NCBI GenBank assembly: GCA_959597175.1
Contig: CAUFXM010000004.1
Coordinates: forward strand, 152,297 to 216,296
Length of the DNA stretch: 64,000 nt
DNA from: an uncultured Methanomassiliicoccales archaeon
GTDB lineage: Archaea; Thermoplasmatota; Thermoplasmata; Methanomassiliicoccales; Methanomethylophilaceae
Reading direction: 5' to 3'
Shown here piece by piece: positions 7,981-16,502 of the stretch. The notes under the pieces were generated by a model. That model saw only the letters and a program-made list of their open reading frames with translations, did not search any database and was not told the DNA's origin. The position numbers were made by a program, and so were the translations under genes. Every line of letters begins with the position of its first letter. Position 1 is the first letter of the stretch.

Positions 7981-8919
7981 ATGCGCCATCTCCTGAGCCA
8001 CACGGTCTACGGTGGCAGGGAGCTGTTCGGGGACGATCCGTTCGGCCTGCTCGGCAGGATCGGGGCAGACGGCCTGGAGCTTCTGACATCGTACGACGAG
8101 CCCGACCCTTGGTTCAGGGGACTCGCGGAGTCCGTCCATCTGCCGTACGCCACCGACTGGATGGCGGCATGGGAGGGCAGGCCCTACGATCTGGACGATG
8201 ACGAATCGCTGTTCTACATGTTCGGGAGGGACCGCGACCAGGTCGTCTCCAACGTCGCTCTGGCCATCGAGCGTGCAACGTCCCTGTCGCCCGCGTACGG
8301 GGTGTTCCATGCGACGAACGGGGACATCCCGGAGCTCCGCAGCCGTACCCATTCAAGGGACAGCAAGGACGTCCTGTCAGAGTTCGCCGAGATGGTCAAC
8401 ACGGTCGTGGCAGGGTTCCCCGGGGGCGAGCCCCCCTTCAGGATACTGTTCGAGAACCTGTGGTGGCCTGGCCTGAGGCTGGTCGACGAGTCCGACTACA
8501 GGTATCTGGCCCGCAGGATCGAGTTCGAGGACTGGGGCATATGCCTCGACACCGGGCATCTGATGAACTGTCTGCCGGGGATAGAGTCCGAGTCGGACGG
8601 GATAGAGGCCCTTCTCGACATCTTCCACGGGTACAGCCGCGACATGGTGGATTCGGTGAACGCTGTCCATTTCCACTGGAGCGCCTCGTGGGCCTACAGG
8701 TCTACTTTCGAGGAGGCGTCTCCGGACGGGGACCTCAGCGATTTCATAGCGTCCGCCTATCCGCACATCACGAAGGTGGACCAGCACATGCCGTTCTCGG
8801 ATCCGAGATGCGCGGAGCTTCTGGAGGTCCTCGAACCTGATTACGTCACACACGAGCTGCCGGGGTCGCGCGTGGGGGTCATCGAGGACTTCATCCAGCA
8901 ACGCTCCCTGCTGCCCTGA
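7981..8919 (+). CDS. Xylose isomerase-like TIM-barrel protein (AP endonuclease 2 family)
   Basis: 312 residues. Barrel metal ligands are visible: FENLWWPG (Glu), WGICLDTGHLMNC (Asp, His), VHFHWSAS and THELPG near the end. The superfamily covers sugar isomerases, sugar-phosphate epimerases and endonuclease IV. The endonuclease IV motif set is not evident here, so a sugar or small-molecule isomerase or hydrolase is more likely. It starts ten bases after the HTH/DUF4443-type gene and is probably co-transcribed with it. Substrate unknown. Confidence 0.75.
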   Translation: MRHLLSHTVYGGRELFGDDPFGLLGRIGADGLELLTSYDEPDPWFRGLAESVHLPYATDWMAAWEGRPYDLDDDESLFYMFGRDRDQVVSNVALAIERATSLSPAYGVFHATNGDIPELRSRTHSRDSKDVLSEFAEMVNTVVAGFPGGEPPFRILFENLWWPGLRLVDESDYRYLARRIEFEDWGICLDTGHLMNCLPGIESESDGIEALLDIFHGYSRDMVDSVNAVHFHWSASWAYRSTFEEASPDGDLSDFIASAYPHITKVDQHMPFSDPRCAELLEVLEPDYVTHELPGSRVGVIEDFIQQRSLLP

Positions 8920-8946
8920 CTCCGAGTTCCCCTTATAAACTGAAAG

Positions 8947-8956
8947 CCTATATACT
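8947..8956 (+). promoter_or_regulatory. TATA-box candidate before the L40e gene
   Basis: CCTATATACT lies about 35-40 bases upstream of the L40e ATG. A second A/T match, CTTATAAAC, lies at 8931-8939. These are in good position to drive a short-leader mRNA. Confidence 0.5.
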
Positions 8957-8988
8957 ACCTCCCTATTGGCACCCCAAGAGGAATTCGA

Positions 8989-9138
8989 ATGGCACGTTTC
9001 AAAGAGGCTGAGCACAGGCTCCTTGACAAGACTGTCTGCATGTCCTGCTACGCCACCAACCCCAAGAAGGCTGACAGGTGCAGGAAGTGCGGTTCCAAGG
9101 ATCTCAGGCCCAAGGCCAAAGAGAGCAGGAAGCAGTGA
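8989..9138 (+). CDS. rpl40e: Large-subunit ribosomal protein L40e
   Basis: 49 residues, MARFKEAEHRLL at the start and ESRKQ at the end. It has the zinc-ribbon pairs CMSC and CRKC that define archaeal and eukaryotic L40e, and the length is normal for archaea. Codon use is strongly biased as expected for a ribosomal protein. The TATA box just upstream suggests its own promoter. Confidence 0.95.
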   Translation: MARFKEAEHRLLDKTVCMSCYATNPKKADRCRKCGSKDLRPKAKESRKQ

Positions 9139-9186
9139 TTCTGCTTCACATTGATTTTACGGCCGGCACCGGCCGGCACTTTATCC

Positions 9187-9219
9187 GGACCAGCCTGGGC
9201 TATGCCCAGGCGTCGGTCC
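9187..9219. terminator. Strong GC hairpin downstream of the L40e gene
   Basis: Inner stem CCTGGGC/GCCCAGG (9194-9200 with 9204-9210) has a TAT loop, and outer stem GGACC/GGTCC (9187-9191 with 9215-9219) extends it. A second GC inverted repeat (GGCCGG copies) precedes it near 9160-9178. It could be a transcription end or a small structured RNA; no U-tract follows. Confidence 0.4.
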
Positions 9220-9299
9220 AATACCCATCCCCGTCCCCCGTCGATGACGCAACTTGTTAAATGTGGGCTAGCAGATGACTGCGACCGGAGCTGAATCTC

Positions 9300-10220
9300 A
9301 TGAAGGCGCTGATCGTCGACGACAACGTGGCAATCCAGGAGATCATCCGGGACATACTCTCGGAGAGGGGCCACATTGTGCGTCTGGCCAGCACAGTCGA
9401 TGAGGCGGTGGAGAAGGTCAAGAGCTTCGAGCCCGACGTCGTCATGCTGGATTCCCAGGTCGGGGAGGAGGACGGTTTGCACGTCATCTCCCGCGTCGAG
9501 GAGGAGCTTCCCGGGTTCGAGCTCAGGGTGATCCTCATCAAGTCCTCGGGGGAGATAGCGCCAAAGGACGTGCCGGCAATAAGGGGTCTCGTCGACAAGC
9601 CGTTCAAGTCCACGGACATCCTGGAGGCCGTCGACCGTCTGAAGGAGTCCGATGTGCAGGCGGAGGTGGCCGAGGCCGGCCGCAAGAAGGCCAAGAAGCG
9701 TTCGAAGCTCCTCCACAGGAAACGGGAGCCCGCTCCAGCGCCTCCGCCGGACCTTTCCCAGAGCGGGATAGTGTTCGGGATGTCTTACGTCGTCTTCGAG
9801 CCGGAGCCTGAGAGGATCTACGGCTTCGTATCCAAGTTCGACACCGACGAGTACAGCGTGCTCATCGTGACGACCGACAGGGCCAAGGCGATAAAGGAGA
9901 GGTTCAGCTACAGCAACATCGAGGTCGTCCCGCTGACGTCCAGCGGGAGGGCCGGGTCCGAGGACATCCGCTCCCTCGGGTCGCTCATGGTGCGCGTGAA
10001 CGATTTCATAGGCAAGAGCGAGAGGCCGGTGGTCGTCTTCGACAGGTTCGGGGAGATCATAGCCACCGACGGGCTGAACACATCCCTGCTCATGCTGCAG
10101 CAGCTCATGAGCGGGGTGTCCAGGGCGTGCACGTTCGCCGTGTCCCTGGACGAGACGCCGCTGACCGACAAGGACCGCGGCATTCTTTTGCACAACATGA
10201 TGGAGTACGACAGGGACTGA
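9300..10220 (+). CDS. Receiver domain-DUF835 signalling protein
   Basis: 306 residues. The CheY-like receiver domain (about 1-118) has acidic IVDDN, the phospho-acceptor in VVMLDSQVG and the conserved Lys in VDKPFKS. A basic, proline-rich linker follows (KKAKKRSKLLHRKREPAPAPPP). The C-terminal domain (about 150-306) matches DUF835: VIVTTDRAKAIKERF, a central loop, then VVVFDRFGEIIATDGLN. DUF835 is an archaeal sensor-associated domain with no known activity. No histidine kinase is nearby. It sits just upstream of enolase with a five-base gap. Confidence 0.85.
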   Translation: MKALIVDDNVAIQEIIRDILSERGHIVRLASTVDEAVEKVKSFEPDVVMLDSQVGEEDGLHVISRVEEELPGFELRVILIKSSGEIAPKDVPAIRGLVDKPFKSTDILEAVDRLKESDVQAEVAEAGRKKAKKRSKLLHRKREPAPAPPPDLSQSGIVFGMSYVVFEPEPERIYGFVSKFDTDEYSVLIVTTDRAKAIKERFSYSNIEVVPLTSSGRAGSEDIRSLGSLMVRVNDFIGKSERPVVVFDRFGEIIATDGLNTSLLMLQQLMSGVSRACTFAVSLDETPLTDKDRGILLHNMMEYDRD

Positions 10221-10225
10221 TTCCA

Positions 10226-11491
10226 ATGCAGATAGAGAAGGTTTGGGCGAGGGAGGTCCTCGATTCCAGGGGCAACCCGACGGTCGAGGCCGAGGTAACG
10301 GTCAGGGGACACAGGATAACCGCGATCGCGCCATCCGGCGCGTCCACGGGCACATGGGAGGCCCACGAGCTCAGGGACGGCGGGGACAGATATGGCGGCA
10401 AAGGCGTACTCAAGGCGGTCGAGAACGTCCGCGGCGAGATCGCCGGGAAGATCACGGGTATGGACCCGACCGACCAGAGGGCCGTCGACGAGGCGATGAT
10501 CGAACTGGACGGCACGGAGAACAAGTCCAGGCTCGGTGGGAACGCCACGGTCGCCGTGTCGCTGGCCGTCGCCAGGGCAGGGGCCATGGCCGAGGGGATC
10601 CCCGTCTACGAGCACATAGGATCCGACCATGTCACTCTGCCGGTGCCCATGCTCAACATCATCAACGGGGGGAAGCATGCCGGCGGGAACCTGAAGATCC
10701 AGGAGTGCATGATCATCCCCGCAGGCGCGGGTTCGTTCTCCGACTGTCTGAGGATGTCCTCGGAGGTCTACATGCATCTGAAGTCCATCCTGAAGTCCAA
10801 GTACGGCGTGGGTGCGATCAACATAGGCGACGAGGGCGGGTTCGCTCCGCCGCTGGACACCGTCGACGAGGCGCTGTCCACCATCGTGTCCGCCATCTCC
10901 GATGCCGGTTACGTCCCCGGGAAGGACGTGTACCTGGCCATCGACGCGGCATCCTCCGAGTTCTACTCGGACGGTGTCTACGATGTCGACGGGATGAGGC
11001 TTTCCGCAGGAGAGCTGGCTGACCATTATGTGGAGCTCACCAAGGCGCATCCTCTGATCAGCATAGAGGACCCGTTCTTCGAGGACGATTTCGCCGCCAC
11101 GGCGGAGCTCACGAGGAAGATCGGAAGCCACGTGCAGATCGTGGGGGACGACCTGTTCGTCACCAACAGCAAGCGTCTCAGGCGCGGGATAGACGAGGGC
11201 GCGGCAAACGCACTCCTCCTGAAGGTCAACCAGATCGGGACGGTCACCGAATCCGGCGACGCCGCCAAGATGAGCTTCGACAACGGATACAATGTCGTCG
11301 TGTCCCACAGGTCCGGGGAATCGGAGGACACTACAATCGCGGACCTGTCCGTCGGATGGGGTTCAGGAGAGATCAAGACCGGTGCGCCCGCGCGCGGTGA
11401 GAGGACGGCCAAGTACAACCGCCTCCTCAGGATCGAGGAGGACCTGGGCTCCAAGGCCAGGTTCCCCGGTGTTTCCAAGTTCAAGCTCTGA
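10226..11491 (+). CDS. eno: Enolase
   Basis: 421 residues from ATG 10226 (MQIEKVWAREVLDSRGNPT). Conserved features are the N-terminal DSRGNPTVE, GASTGTWEAHELRDGG, INGGKHAGGNLKIQE, GDEGGFAPPL, IEDPFFEDDF, VGDDLFVTN, LLLKVNQIGT and SHRSGESEDTTIADL. These include all Mg ligands and the catalytic Lys. It converts 2-phosphoglycerate to phosphoenolpyruvate. Length is typical for archaea. It follows the receiver-DUF835 gene closely. Confidence 0.97.
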   Translation: MQIEKVWAREVLDSRGNPTVEAEVTVRGHRITAIAPSGASTGTWEAHELRDGGDRYGGKGVLKAVENVRGEIAGKITGMDPTDQRAVDEAMIELDGTENKSRLGGNATVAVSLAVARAGAMAEGIPVYEHIGSDHVTLPVPMLNIINGGKHAGGNLKIQECMIIPAGAGSFSDCLRMSSEVYMHLKSILKSKYGVGAINIGDEGGFAPPLDTVDEALSTIVSAISDAGYVPGKDVYLAIDAASSEFYSDGVYDVDGMRLSAGELADHYVELTKAHPLISIEDPFFEDDFAATAELTRKIGSHVQIVGDDLFVTNSKRLRRGIDEGAANALLLKVNQIGTVTESGDAAKMSFDNGYNVVVSHRSGESEDTTIADLSVGWGSGEIKTGAPARGERTAKYNRLLRIEEDLGSKARFPGVSKFKL

Positions 11492-11589
11492 GCCGTTCCG
11501 GACAGGGCAAACCTTTTCCCAACATTTTCCCCTCGAATCCCGAAGGTTTTCGCCATTTTTTCAGTATTTAAAGATAACCCATGGTTAAC

Positions 11590-11652
11590 GTTGTTGTGAC
11601 AGGGTTTTCAATCGATTTAGGAATACCATAAAAAACCTCTGTGACAAGGCTT
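11590..11652. promoter_or_regulatory. Repeated TGTGACARGG elements before a small gene
   Basis: TGTGACAGGG (about 11595) and TGTGACAAGG (about 11640) repeat with a spacing of roughly 45 bases in an otherwise AT-rich leader. The second copy abuts a TATA-like CTTATATG at 11650-11657. They may be binding sites for a regulator; this is inference from repetition only. Confidence 0.35.
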
Positions 11653-11683
11653 ATATGTGGCCTAAGTATAGGGAGTTAGGCGC

Positions 11684-12019
11684 GTGTACGGAGCCTATGG
11701 ATGGATAGGGAGACTCCTTACTGCTGCGCTATCTCGGGGGAGAGAATTGACTGAGGATGAATGTTACACCAGCGGGAGCTGTCTCCAGAACGGTGCGGAA
11801 CTGCGCACTCTGGACGCGATGTCGGCGAATGCCGTGATGAGTGTGTACTGCACATGCGGACGCATCGTCGTGCTCGACCGTTCCGAGATGAAGCTGAAGC
11901 TCAGTCTCGGCAAGGAGCTGGAGTGCATGTCTTGCAGAAACGCAAGAATATCCCGTGAGATCGACGCCCTCAACGACCACTTCAACGGTGTGGAGGAAGT
12001 GGACGACTGGCTGCTCTGA
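11684..12019 (+). CDS. Small Cys-containing protein of unknown function
   Basis: 111 residues from the GTG at 11684, which sits where a transcript from the TATA box at about 11650-11657 would begin. A TTG at 11747 with a strong GGGGGA upstream is an alternative start giving 90 residues. The protein has a CTCG pair followed about 30 residues later by CMSC, a plausible zinc site, and an acidic C-terminus EEVDDWLL. I do not recognise the family. Confidence 0.55.
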   Translation: MYGAYGWIGRLLTAALSRGRELTEDECYTSGSCLQNGAELRTLDAMSANAVMSVYCTCGRIVVLDRSEMKLKLSLGKELECMSCRNARISREIDALNDHFNGVEEVDDWLL

Positions 12020-12045
12020 GCCGGTCATATTTAAGAAACTTAAAG

Positions 12046-12074
12046 TGTAACACGAATTGATTTTTCGTATTACA
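12046..12074. terminator. Inverted repeat between convergent genes
   Basis: Arms TGTAACACGAA and TTCGTATTACA (one mismatch) flank a 7-base loop, between the plus-strand small gene and the 3' end of topA. The position and AT-rich flanks fit a two-way transcription end. Confidence 0.45.
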
Positions 12075-12094
12075 ATTAAAAGGCCCTCGGGCAC

Positions 12095-14389
12095 TCACTC
12101 CTTCGACTCATCTTCCTTCTTGGAATCGGACTTCTTGGCCTTTGTCTTCTTCCTTCCGGGACAGTCCGGGTTTATGCACTCCTCCGCATTGCCCATCTGG
12201 ATCATCGGGGCCTTGCATATGGAGCACTGCCTGCCGGCGTAGGAGATGCTGCCCCTGGGCCTGAGCGGGTATGTCTGGGTGCAGTTGGGCCATTCGGAGC
12301 ATCCCGCGAACCTCTTGCCAGCCTTGGAATACATGATCCTCATCCTGCCCTTGCCGCAGGTAGGGCATGGGCCGAGGTCGTTCCTCTCGGTGTTCGTGGA
12401 GCACTTGGGGTCTATGCACTGGACCATCGGCGGGTTGCCCTTCCTGATGATCCTCAGCTGCGGGAGCCCGCACACGGGGCATGTCGTGTCGACAGTCTGG
12501 ATGAGGGCCCCTCTGGGGACGGGGTAGGCCCTCTTGCATTCGGGGTACCCGTCGCATCCTATGAAGTTGCCGTTCTTGGAGCGCTTGATGGTCATGTTGT
12601 TCCCGCACGAGGGGCATATGCCGATGTGCTGCTGGGAATGGAGCGCGGCCTTGATCTCGGAGCCGATCTCCTCGGAATCGTCGGAGATCTTCACAGCCAC
12701 ATCGTGGAGCATGTCCTGAGATTCAGTGACCACGGAGTCCAGGGTCTTCTCCCCGTCGGTGATCATCTGCATGTCGGCCTCCAGCTTGGCGGTCATATCG
12801 GGTTCGGTGATGCCTCCGCCATGGTTCTCGAGCGCCTTCGTGAGGGCTATGCCGCTGGGCGTCGGAATCATGTAGTTCCCCTGGACGTAGTTCCTGGAGT
12901 ACAGCTTCCCGATGATGTCGTGCCTGGTGGACTTGGTGCCGAGCTGCAGCCTGTCCATCTCCTGGATAAGCGAACCCTGGTTGTACCTGTACGGGGGCTT
13001 GGTCTCGGACTCCACGATCGACATGGACCTTATCTCGACCCTGTCACCGACCTTGAGCGGCGGGAGCCTGCTGTCGTTGGCCTTCATGTACTTGCCGTAG
13101 TACTTCTTCCAGCCCTTCTTCTTCAGGACGTATCCTTCCGATTCGAAGATCTCCCCTCCGACGTCGATGGTGCAGGACGTGACCTCTGCCTCCGCGTTCG
13201 GAGCCACCGTGGCCAGGAACCTCCTGACGATCAGCTCGTAGAGCTTCCACTTGTCGCCCTTCATCTTGTCGGCGGATGCCCCGGCAGTCGGATATATCGG
13301 CGGGTGGTCGGTGGTCCGCCTCTTGCCCTTCGAGGGGACGATCTTCTCCTGTGCCAGGATCTCCTCGGCCTCGGACTTGAAGTCCCCGTCCTTCAGTTTC
13401 TCCAGAACCGACCTGAGGTTGAGCGTCCTGGGGTACTCGGTGTTCTCCGTACGGGGATACGAGATGTACCCTCCCGTGTAGAGGTCCTCGGCGAGCTTCA
13501 TGGCGGTCGTCGGGGGTATGCCGATCTTGTTTGCCTCGACCTGCATCATCGTGGTGTCGAAAGGTGCGGGTCTGTACTCCTCCTTGGGGGTGACCTCGTA
13601 GGTGACGACGGTCCCCTCGGAGTTCTCGGAGATGACGTCCATGATCGCCTCCGCCTCGTCCTTGTCCCAGAACGGGTTGGAGGTGTGCGATCCCTTGAAC
13701 GCCAGTATCCCGAACTTCCCGACGATCTCCCAGTACGGCTTCGGTACGAAGCTCTCTATCTCCTCATGGCGGTCCACGAGGAGCTTGAGCGTGGGGCTCT
13801 GGACCCTGCCGACGGACATGAAGTTCTTTCCGACCTGCCCGGAAGACAGGGATATGAGCCTGGTGAGGACCGCGCCCCATGCCAGGTCTATGATCTGTCT
13901 GGCCTCTGCGGCGTCCGCGAGCTTCTTGTCCGGATCCGTCAGGTTGTCGAAGGCGTTCTCCACCTCCCCCTTCGTCAGGGCGCTGAACTTGGCCCTGCGC
14001 ACGATGCTCATGTCGGCGCCCGCCTCGCGAACGGTCTCCATGCCGATGAGCTCCCCCTCCCTGTCGTAGTCGGTGGCGATGATGATCTCGTCCGCCTTGG
14101 ATGCCAGATCCTTGATCATGTTGAGGATGGACTTCACCCTCACGGTCTTGACCTGCGGGGCGTAGACCAGATCCACCGGGGAGGTGCTGACCCAGTCGTT
14201 GTACTCCTTCGGGTAGTCCAGCTCTATGATGTGTCCCCTGAGGCTGATGACGTCGTACTCGTCGCCTCCGGACTCGAAGGAAATCACCGTGACCCCACCG
14301 GTGGTGGATGAGTGGGACTTGCCGTCCGAGAGGATGGTGGAGATCCTCCTAGCAGCGTTCGCCTTCTCGGTGATTATCAGCTTCTTCAT
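12095..14389 (-). CDS. topA: DNA topoisomerase I (type IA)
   Basis: 764 residues. The N-terminal TOPRIM domain has ITEKANAARRI and TDYDREGELIG. The catalytic region near residue 310 is GGYISYPRTENTEYP with the nucleophilic Tyr. The C-terminal third carries four Cys4 zinc modules beginning CPSCGNN, CPVCGLP, CPTCGKG and CSICKAP, then a lysine-rich tail (KKTKAKKSDSKKEDESKE). It relaxes negative supercoils. The multi-zinc tail is typical of archaeal enzymes. Confidence 0.96.
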   Translation of the reverse strand: MKKLIITEKANAARRISTILSDGKSHSSTTGGVTVISFESGGDEYDVISLRGHIIELDYPKEYNDWVSTSPVDLVYAPQVKTVRVKSILNMIKDLASKADEIIIATDYDREGELIGMETVREAGADMSIVRRAKFSALTKGEVENAFDNLTDPDKKLADAAEARQIIDLAWGAVLTRLISLSSGQVGKNFMSVGRVQSPTLKLLVDRHEEIESFVPKPYWEIVGKFGILAFKGSHTSNPFWDKDEAEAIMDVISENSEGTVVTYEVTPKEEYRPAPFDTTMMQVEANKIGIPPTTAMKLAEDLYTGGYISYPRTENTEYPRTLNLRSVLEKLKDGDFKSEAEEILAQEKIVPSKGKRRTTDHPPIYPTAGASADKMKGDKWKLYELIVRRFLATVAPNAEAEVTSCTIDVGGEIFESEGYVLKKKGWKKYYGKYMKANDSRLPPLKVGDRVEIRSMSIVESETKPPYRYNQGSLIQEMDRLQLGTKSTRHDIIGKLYSRNYVQGNYMIPTPSGIALTKALENHGGGITEPDMTAKLEADMQMITDGEKTLDSVVTESQDMLHDVAVKISDDSEEIGSEIKAALHSQQHIGICPSCGNNMTIKRSKNGNFIGCDGYPECKRAYPVPRGALIQTVDTTCPVCGLPQLRIIRKGNPPMVQCIDPKCSTNTERNDLGPCPTCGKGRMRIMYSKAGKRFAGCSEWPNCTQTYPLRPRGSISYAGRQCSICKAPMIQMGNAEECINPDCPGRKKTKAKKSDSKKEDESKE

Positions 14390-14524
14390 CGTCTGGCGCA
14401 GAGTTTCATCTTTATTTAATGGTTCTTTGTGATGTAATCTATAAATAATTTAGAACGGGCATCAGCGACCGTCCGCCCGTCCAGCTCTGCAACCGGTTAA
14501 GAATGCAATGGGAGGTCGGGTTTC

Positions 14525-14947
14525 ATGCATCTGGATGATGGGTTCCTGGACGCTGTCCTGGGGATGCCGGGCGTGGTGGGATTGGCGGTCCTGGAAGACC
14601 GCGTGGTCGCCGATGTCCTCGAGATCGAGGGATCCATCGGCACGGTCTCCGGAGGGATGAGGCTCGAGGTGCCAGGCCTGGAGCGCTGTGCGGGGATGGA
14701 GAACGTTCTCGCGCTGTCCTGCGACTCCCGGTTCCCCCGCCCGTCGGAGCCAACCATACTGATGCTCGACCGTGAGGGAGGGGTGGTCGGCCACGACGTC
14801 CCGGCGGGTTCCCGCGACGGGTACGGGGAAGGGGACGACCTGATCTGGCTCTCCGACACGTTCGTCATGTACGCGTCGATGGTAAGCCGCGGGGAGGTCA
14901 GGATGGTGATGCTGTCCAGCCGCGTCCGGGTGCCCGGCTTCTCATAG
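14525..14947 (+). CDS. Hypothetical protein ending at TAG; frame open beyond it
   Basis: 140 residues from ATG 14525 to a TAG at 14945-14947. No family is recognised. Segments such as VGLAVLEDRVVADVLEIEG and TILMLDREGGVVGHDVP suggest a compact alpha/beta protein that could dimerise. It is the only gene I assign in the window that ends in TAG; the others end in TGA or TAA. The frame remains open after the TAG with strongly G/C-ending codons for about 40 triplets, so the TAG may be read as pyrrolysine or be a recent nonsense change. Confidence 0.6.
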   Translation: MHLDDGFLDAVLGMPGVVGLAVLEDRVVADVLEIEGSIGTVSGGMRLEVPGLERCAGMENVLALSCDSRFPRPSEPTILMLDREGGVVGHDVPAGSRDGYGEGDDLIWLSDTFVMYASMVSRGEVRMVMLSSRVRVPGFS

Positions 14948-15070
14948 GGCGTGCGGGCGGAGCTGTTCTACCCGTCCGTATGTTCGGCGGAGTACCTGAA
15001 CAGGGCATGCGGGTTCTCCGGGGACAGGTTGTCCACGGTGGTGATGGGGGTCAGTCCGATGGGAGACCGC
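14948..15070 (+). other. Coding-like extension after the TAG codon
   Basis: In frame with the 14525 gene and containing no stop, this stretch encodes AELFYPSVCSAEYLNRAC, then GDRLSTVVMGVSPMGDR. Third positions are nearly all G or C, as in true genes here. A GTG at 14951 could also start a separate product. The frame stays open to 15538, but from 15071 it lies antisense to nikR, so its true end is unclear. Confidence 0.45.
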
Positions 15071-15511
15071 TCAGTTTCTGTGGCCGATGTGGTGCAGGTT
15101 CCCAGTGGAGGGCGCAGCCATCGTGAGCCTGCCTCTGAGGACGCCCTTGATCGACGTGATCTCGTTGGCGAACGATTTCAGGTCCCCCAGGCGCCCCTCG
15201 CAGATGAGGATCTCCATGCACTTGTCATGGTCCAGGTGGATGTGGACGGATGTGTTGACAAGGGGCTGGTGCTCGTGCTGAAGGTCGGTGAGCTTGTCTC
15301 CGACGGAGCTCATCGTGTGATCGTAGACCATGACTATGGTGCCGACCATCCACTCGTCCTCGTTCTTCCACTCGTTCTCCGCCAGGGAGTCGCGGACCAG
15401 GTCGCGGATCGCCTCAGATCTGCTGACGTAACCCTTCTTGGATATCGACTCGTCGAAGGCCTTCAGAAGCTCTGGCTCCAGGGAGACACCGATGCGTGTT
15501 ACTCCATCCAT
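15071..15511 (-). CDS. nikR: Nickel-responsive regulator NikR
   Basis: 146 residues from ATG 15511 (MDGVTRIGVSLEPELL). The ribbon-helix-helix DNA-binding domain (1-50) includes GYVSRSEAIRDLVRDSL. The ACT-like metal domain has MVYDHTMSSV, then the nickel ligands in SVHIHLDHDKCMEILICEG. It represses nickel uptake genes when nickel is replete. Nickel is needed by hydrogenases and methyl-coenzyme M reductase, and the hyp genes lie about 3 kb away. The open frame upstream of 15511 is not family-like. Confidence 0.93.
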   Translation of the reverse strand: MDGVTRIGVSLEPELLKAFDESISKKGYVSRSEAIRDLVRDSLAENEWKNEDEWMVGTIVMVYDHTMSSVGDKLTDLQHEHQPLVNTSVHIHLDHDKCMEILICEGRLGDLKSFANEITSIKGVLRGRLTMAAPSTGNLHHIGHRN

Positions 15512-15537
15512 GTCCGGGGGTATCGCGGGGGTCGGTA

Positions 15538-15560
15538 ATAACACTTCACGTCCGTGTTGT
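15538..15560. promoter_or_regulatory. Inverted repeat upstream of nikR (ATAACAC-N9-GTGTTGT)
   Basis: Six of seven arm bases pair, centred about 38 bases upstream of the nikR start. NikR proteins bind long-spaced dyads and often regulate themselves. This is a candidate operator by position only. Confidence 0.35.
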
Positions 15561-15687
15561 GCACGCTGAGCGCGCACGCCGTGTACAGAGCGGAGGCACC
15601 GCCGTTCGGGCCATCGGATGCCAGGCGATACGAGCCAGCAGCTTCCCGATGTCAAGGTTTTAAGACTGTGTGACCGATACATCCCGC

Positions 15688-16482
15688 ATGTCGGCCGACA
15701 TCGAGAATCTTGAACGTGCGATAGTTTCCGCCATCAGGAACGGGGTGGAGGACCAGGACGTGGCAGTGGCCTTCTCTGGGGGACTGGACTCCGGGCTTGT
15801 TGCCGCCGTTGCCAAGGACTACGCCAGGTCCGTGACCCTCTACACCTGCGGGAAGGACCAGTCGTACGACGTGGTTATGGCGCAGGACATGTCCGAGAGG
15901 CTCGGGCTCCCTTGGCTCCACATACCGATCACGAAGGACAACATCGAGTCTAGGCTCAGGGAGATGATCTCCATAACCAGGACTTCGAGCCCTCTGACGC
16001 TGTCGTTCGAGCTCCCGCTGTTCTTCGTATGCAAGACCGTCCACGAGAAGTACATCCTCGGAGGGCAGGGCTCCGACGAGCTGTTCTACGGGTATAACAA
16101 GTACGTCGGGATGCCGGACGACGAGCTGGTCAGGATGAGGAAGGCCGACCTGGGGAAGCTGATCACATCCACGATCCCCCATGAGACCATGGTCGCCGAC
16201 CACTTCGGTAAGAAGATCCTCTACCCGTACATGGACCCCATAGTGACCATGCAGGTCAACGCGATGGACCTGAAGGACCTCAAGCCTAAGGACGCCGATT
16301 CCAGGAAGATGGTCCTGAGGCAGGTGGCCAGGAACCTCGGGTACCCCTTCATCGCCGAGAAGAGGAAGAAGGCGGCCCAGTACGGGTCCGGGACGATGGA
16401 TCTGGTCAGGGAGGTCGCCAAGGAAAAGGGCATGACCTACCCGGAGATGGTCGACTCCATCTACAAGGAGCTCTTCGAGTGA
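15688..16482 (+). CDS. Asparagine synthase-like PP-loop ATP pyrophosphatase
   Basis: 264 residues from ATG 15688; a GTG at 15670 would add six. PP-loop AVAFSGGLDSGLVAAV lies near residue 28 after removal of the alternative leader. Later conserved motifs are LPWLHIPI and ILGGQGSDELFYGYNKY, as in the synthetase half of AsnB. The N-terminal glutaminase domain is absent, so it must use ammonia or a partner, or adenylate another substrate. Similar stand-alone proteins are known in archaea. The N-terminus lies just downstream of the intergenic region shared with nikR. Confidence 0.8.
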   Translation: MSADIENLERAIVSAIRNGVEDQDVAVAFSGGLDSGLVAAVAKDYARSVTLYTCGKDQSYDVVMAQDMSERLGLPWLHIPITKDNIESRLREMISITRTSSPLTLSFELPLFFVCKTVHEKYILGGQGSDELFYGYNKYVGMPDDELVRMRKADLGKLITSTIPHETMVADHFGKKILYPYMDPIVTMQVNAMDLKDLKPKDADSRKMVLRQVARNLGYPFIAEKRKKAAQYGSGTMDLVREVAKEKGMTYPEMVDSIYKELFE

Positions 16483-16502
16483 AGCACGAGGGGGTAATCC
16501 CC

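Noticed and set aside
7276..8352. 358-codon minus-strand ORF
   Set aside because: Antisense to the HTH/DUF4443-type gene and part of the TIM-barrel gene.
9048..10226. 392-codon minus-strand ORF
   Set aside because: Antisense to the receiver-DUF835 gene; His/Leu/Arg-rich shadow composition.
9908..11308. 466-codon minus-strand ORF across enolase
   Set aside because: Antisense shadow of eno and the receiver-DUF835 gene; no protein-like motifs.
12626..14311. 561-codon plus-strand ORF across topA
   Set aside because: It is antisense to a complete topoisomerase I with all motifs; high-GC third positions create long open shadow frames.
14462..14794. Minus-strand ORF opposite the TAG-terminated gene
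   Set aside because: The plus-strand frame has a better start and more protein-like composition.
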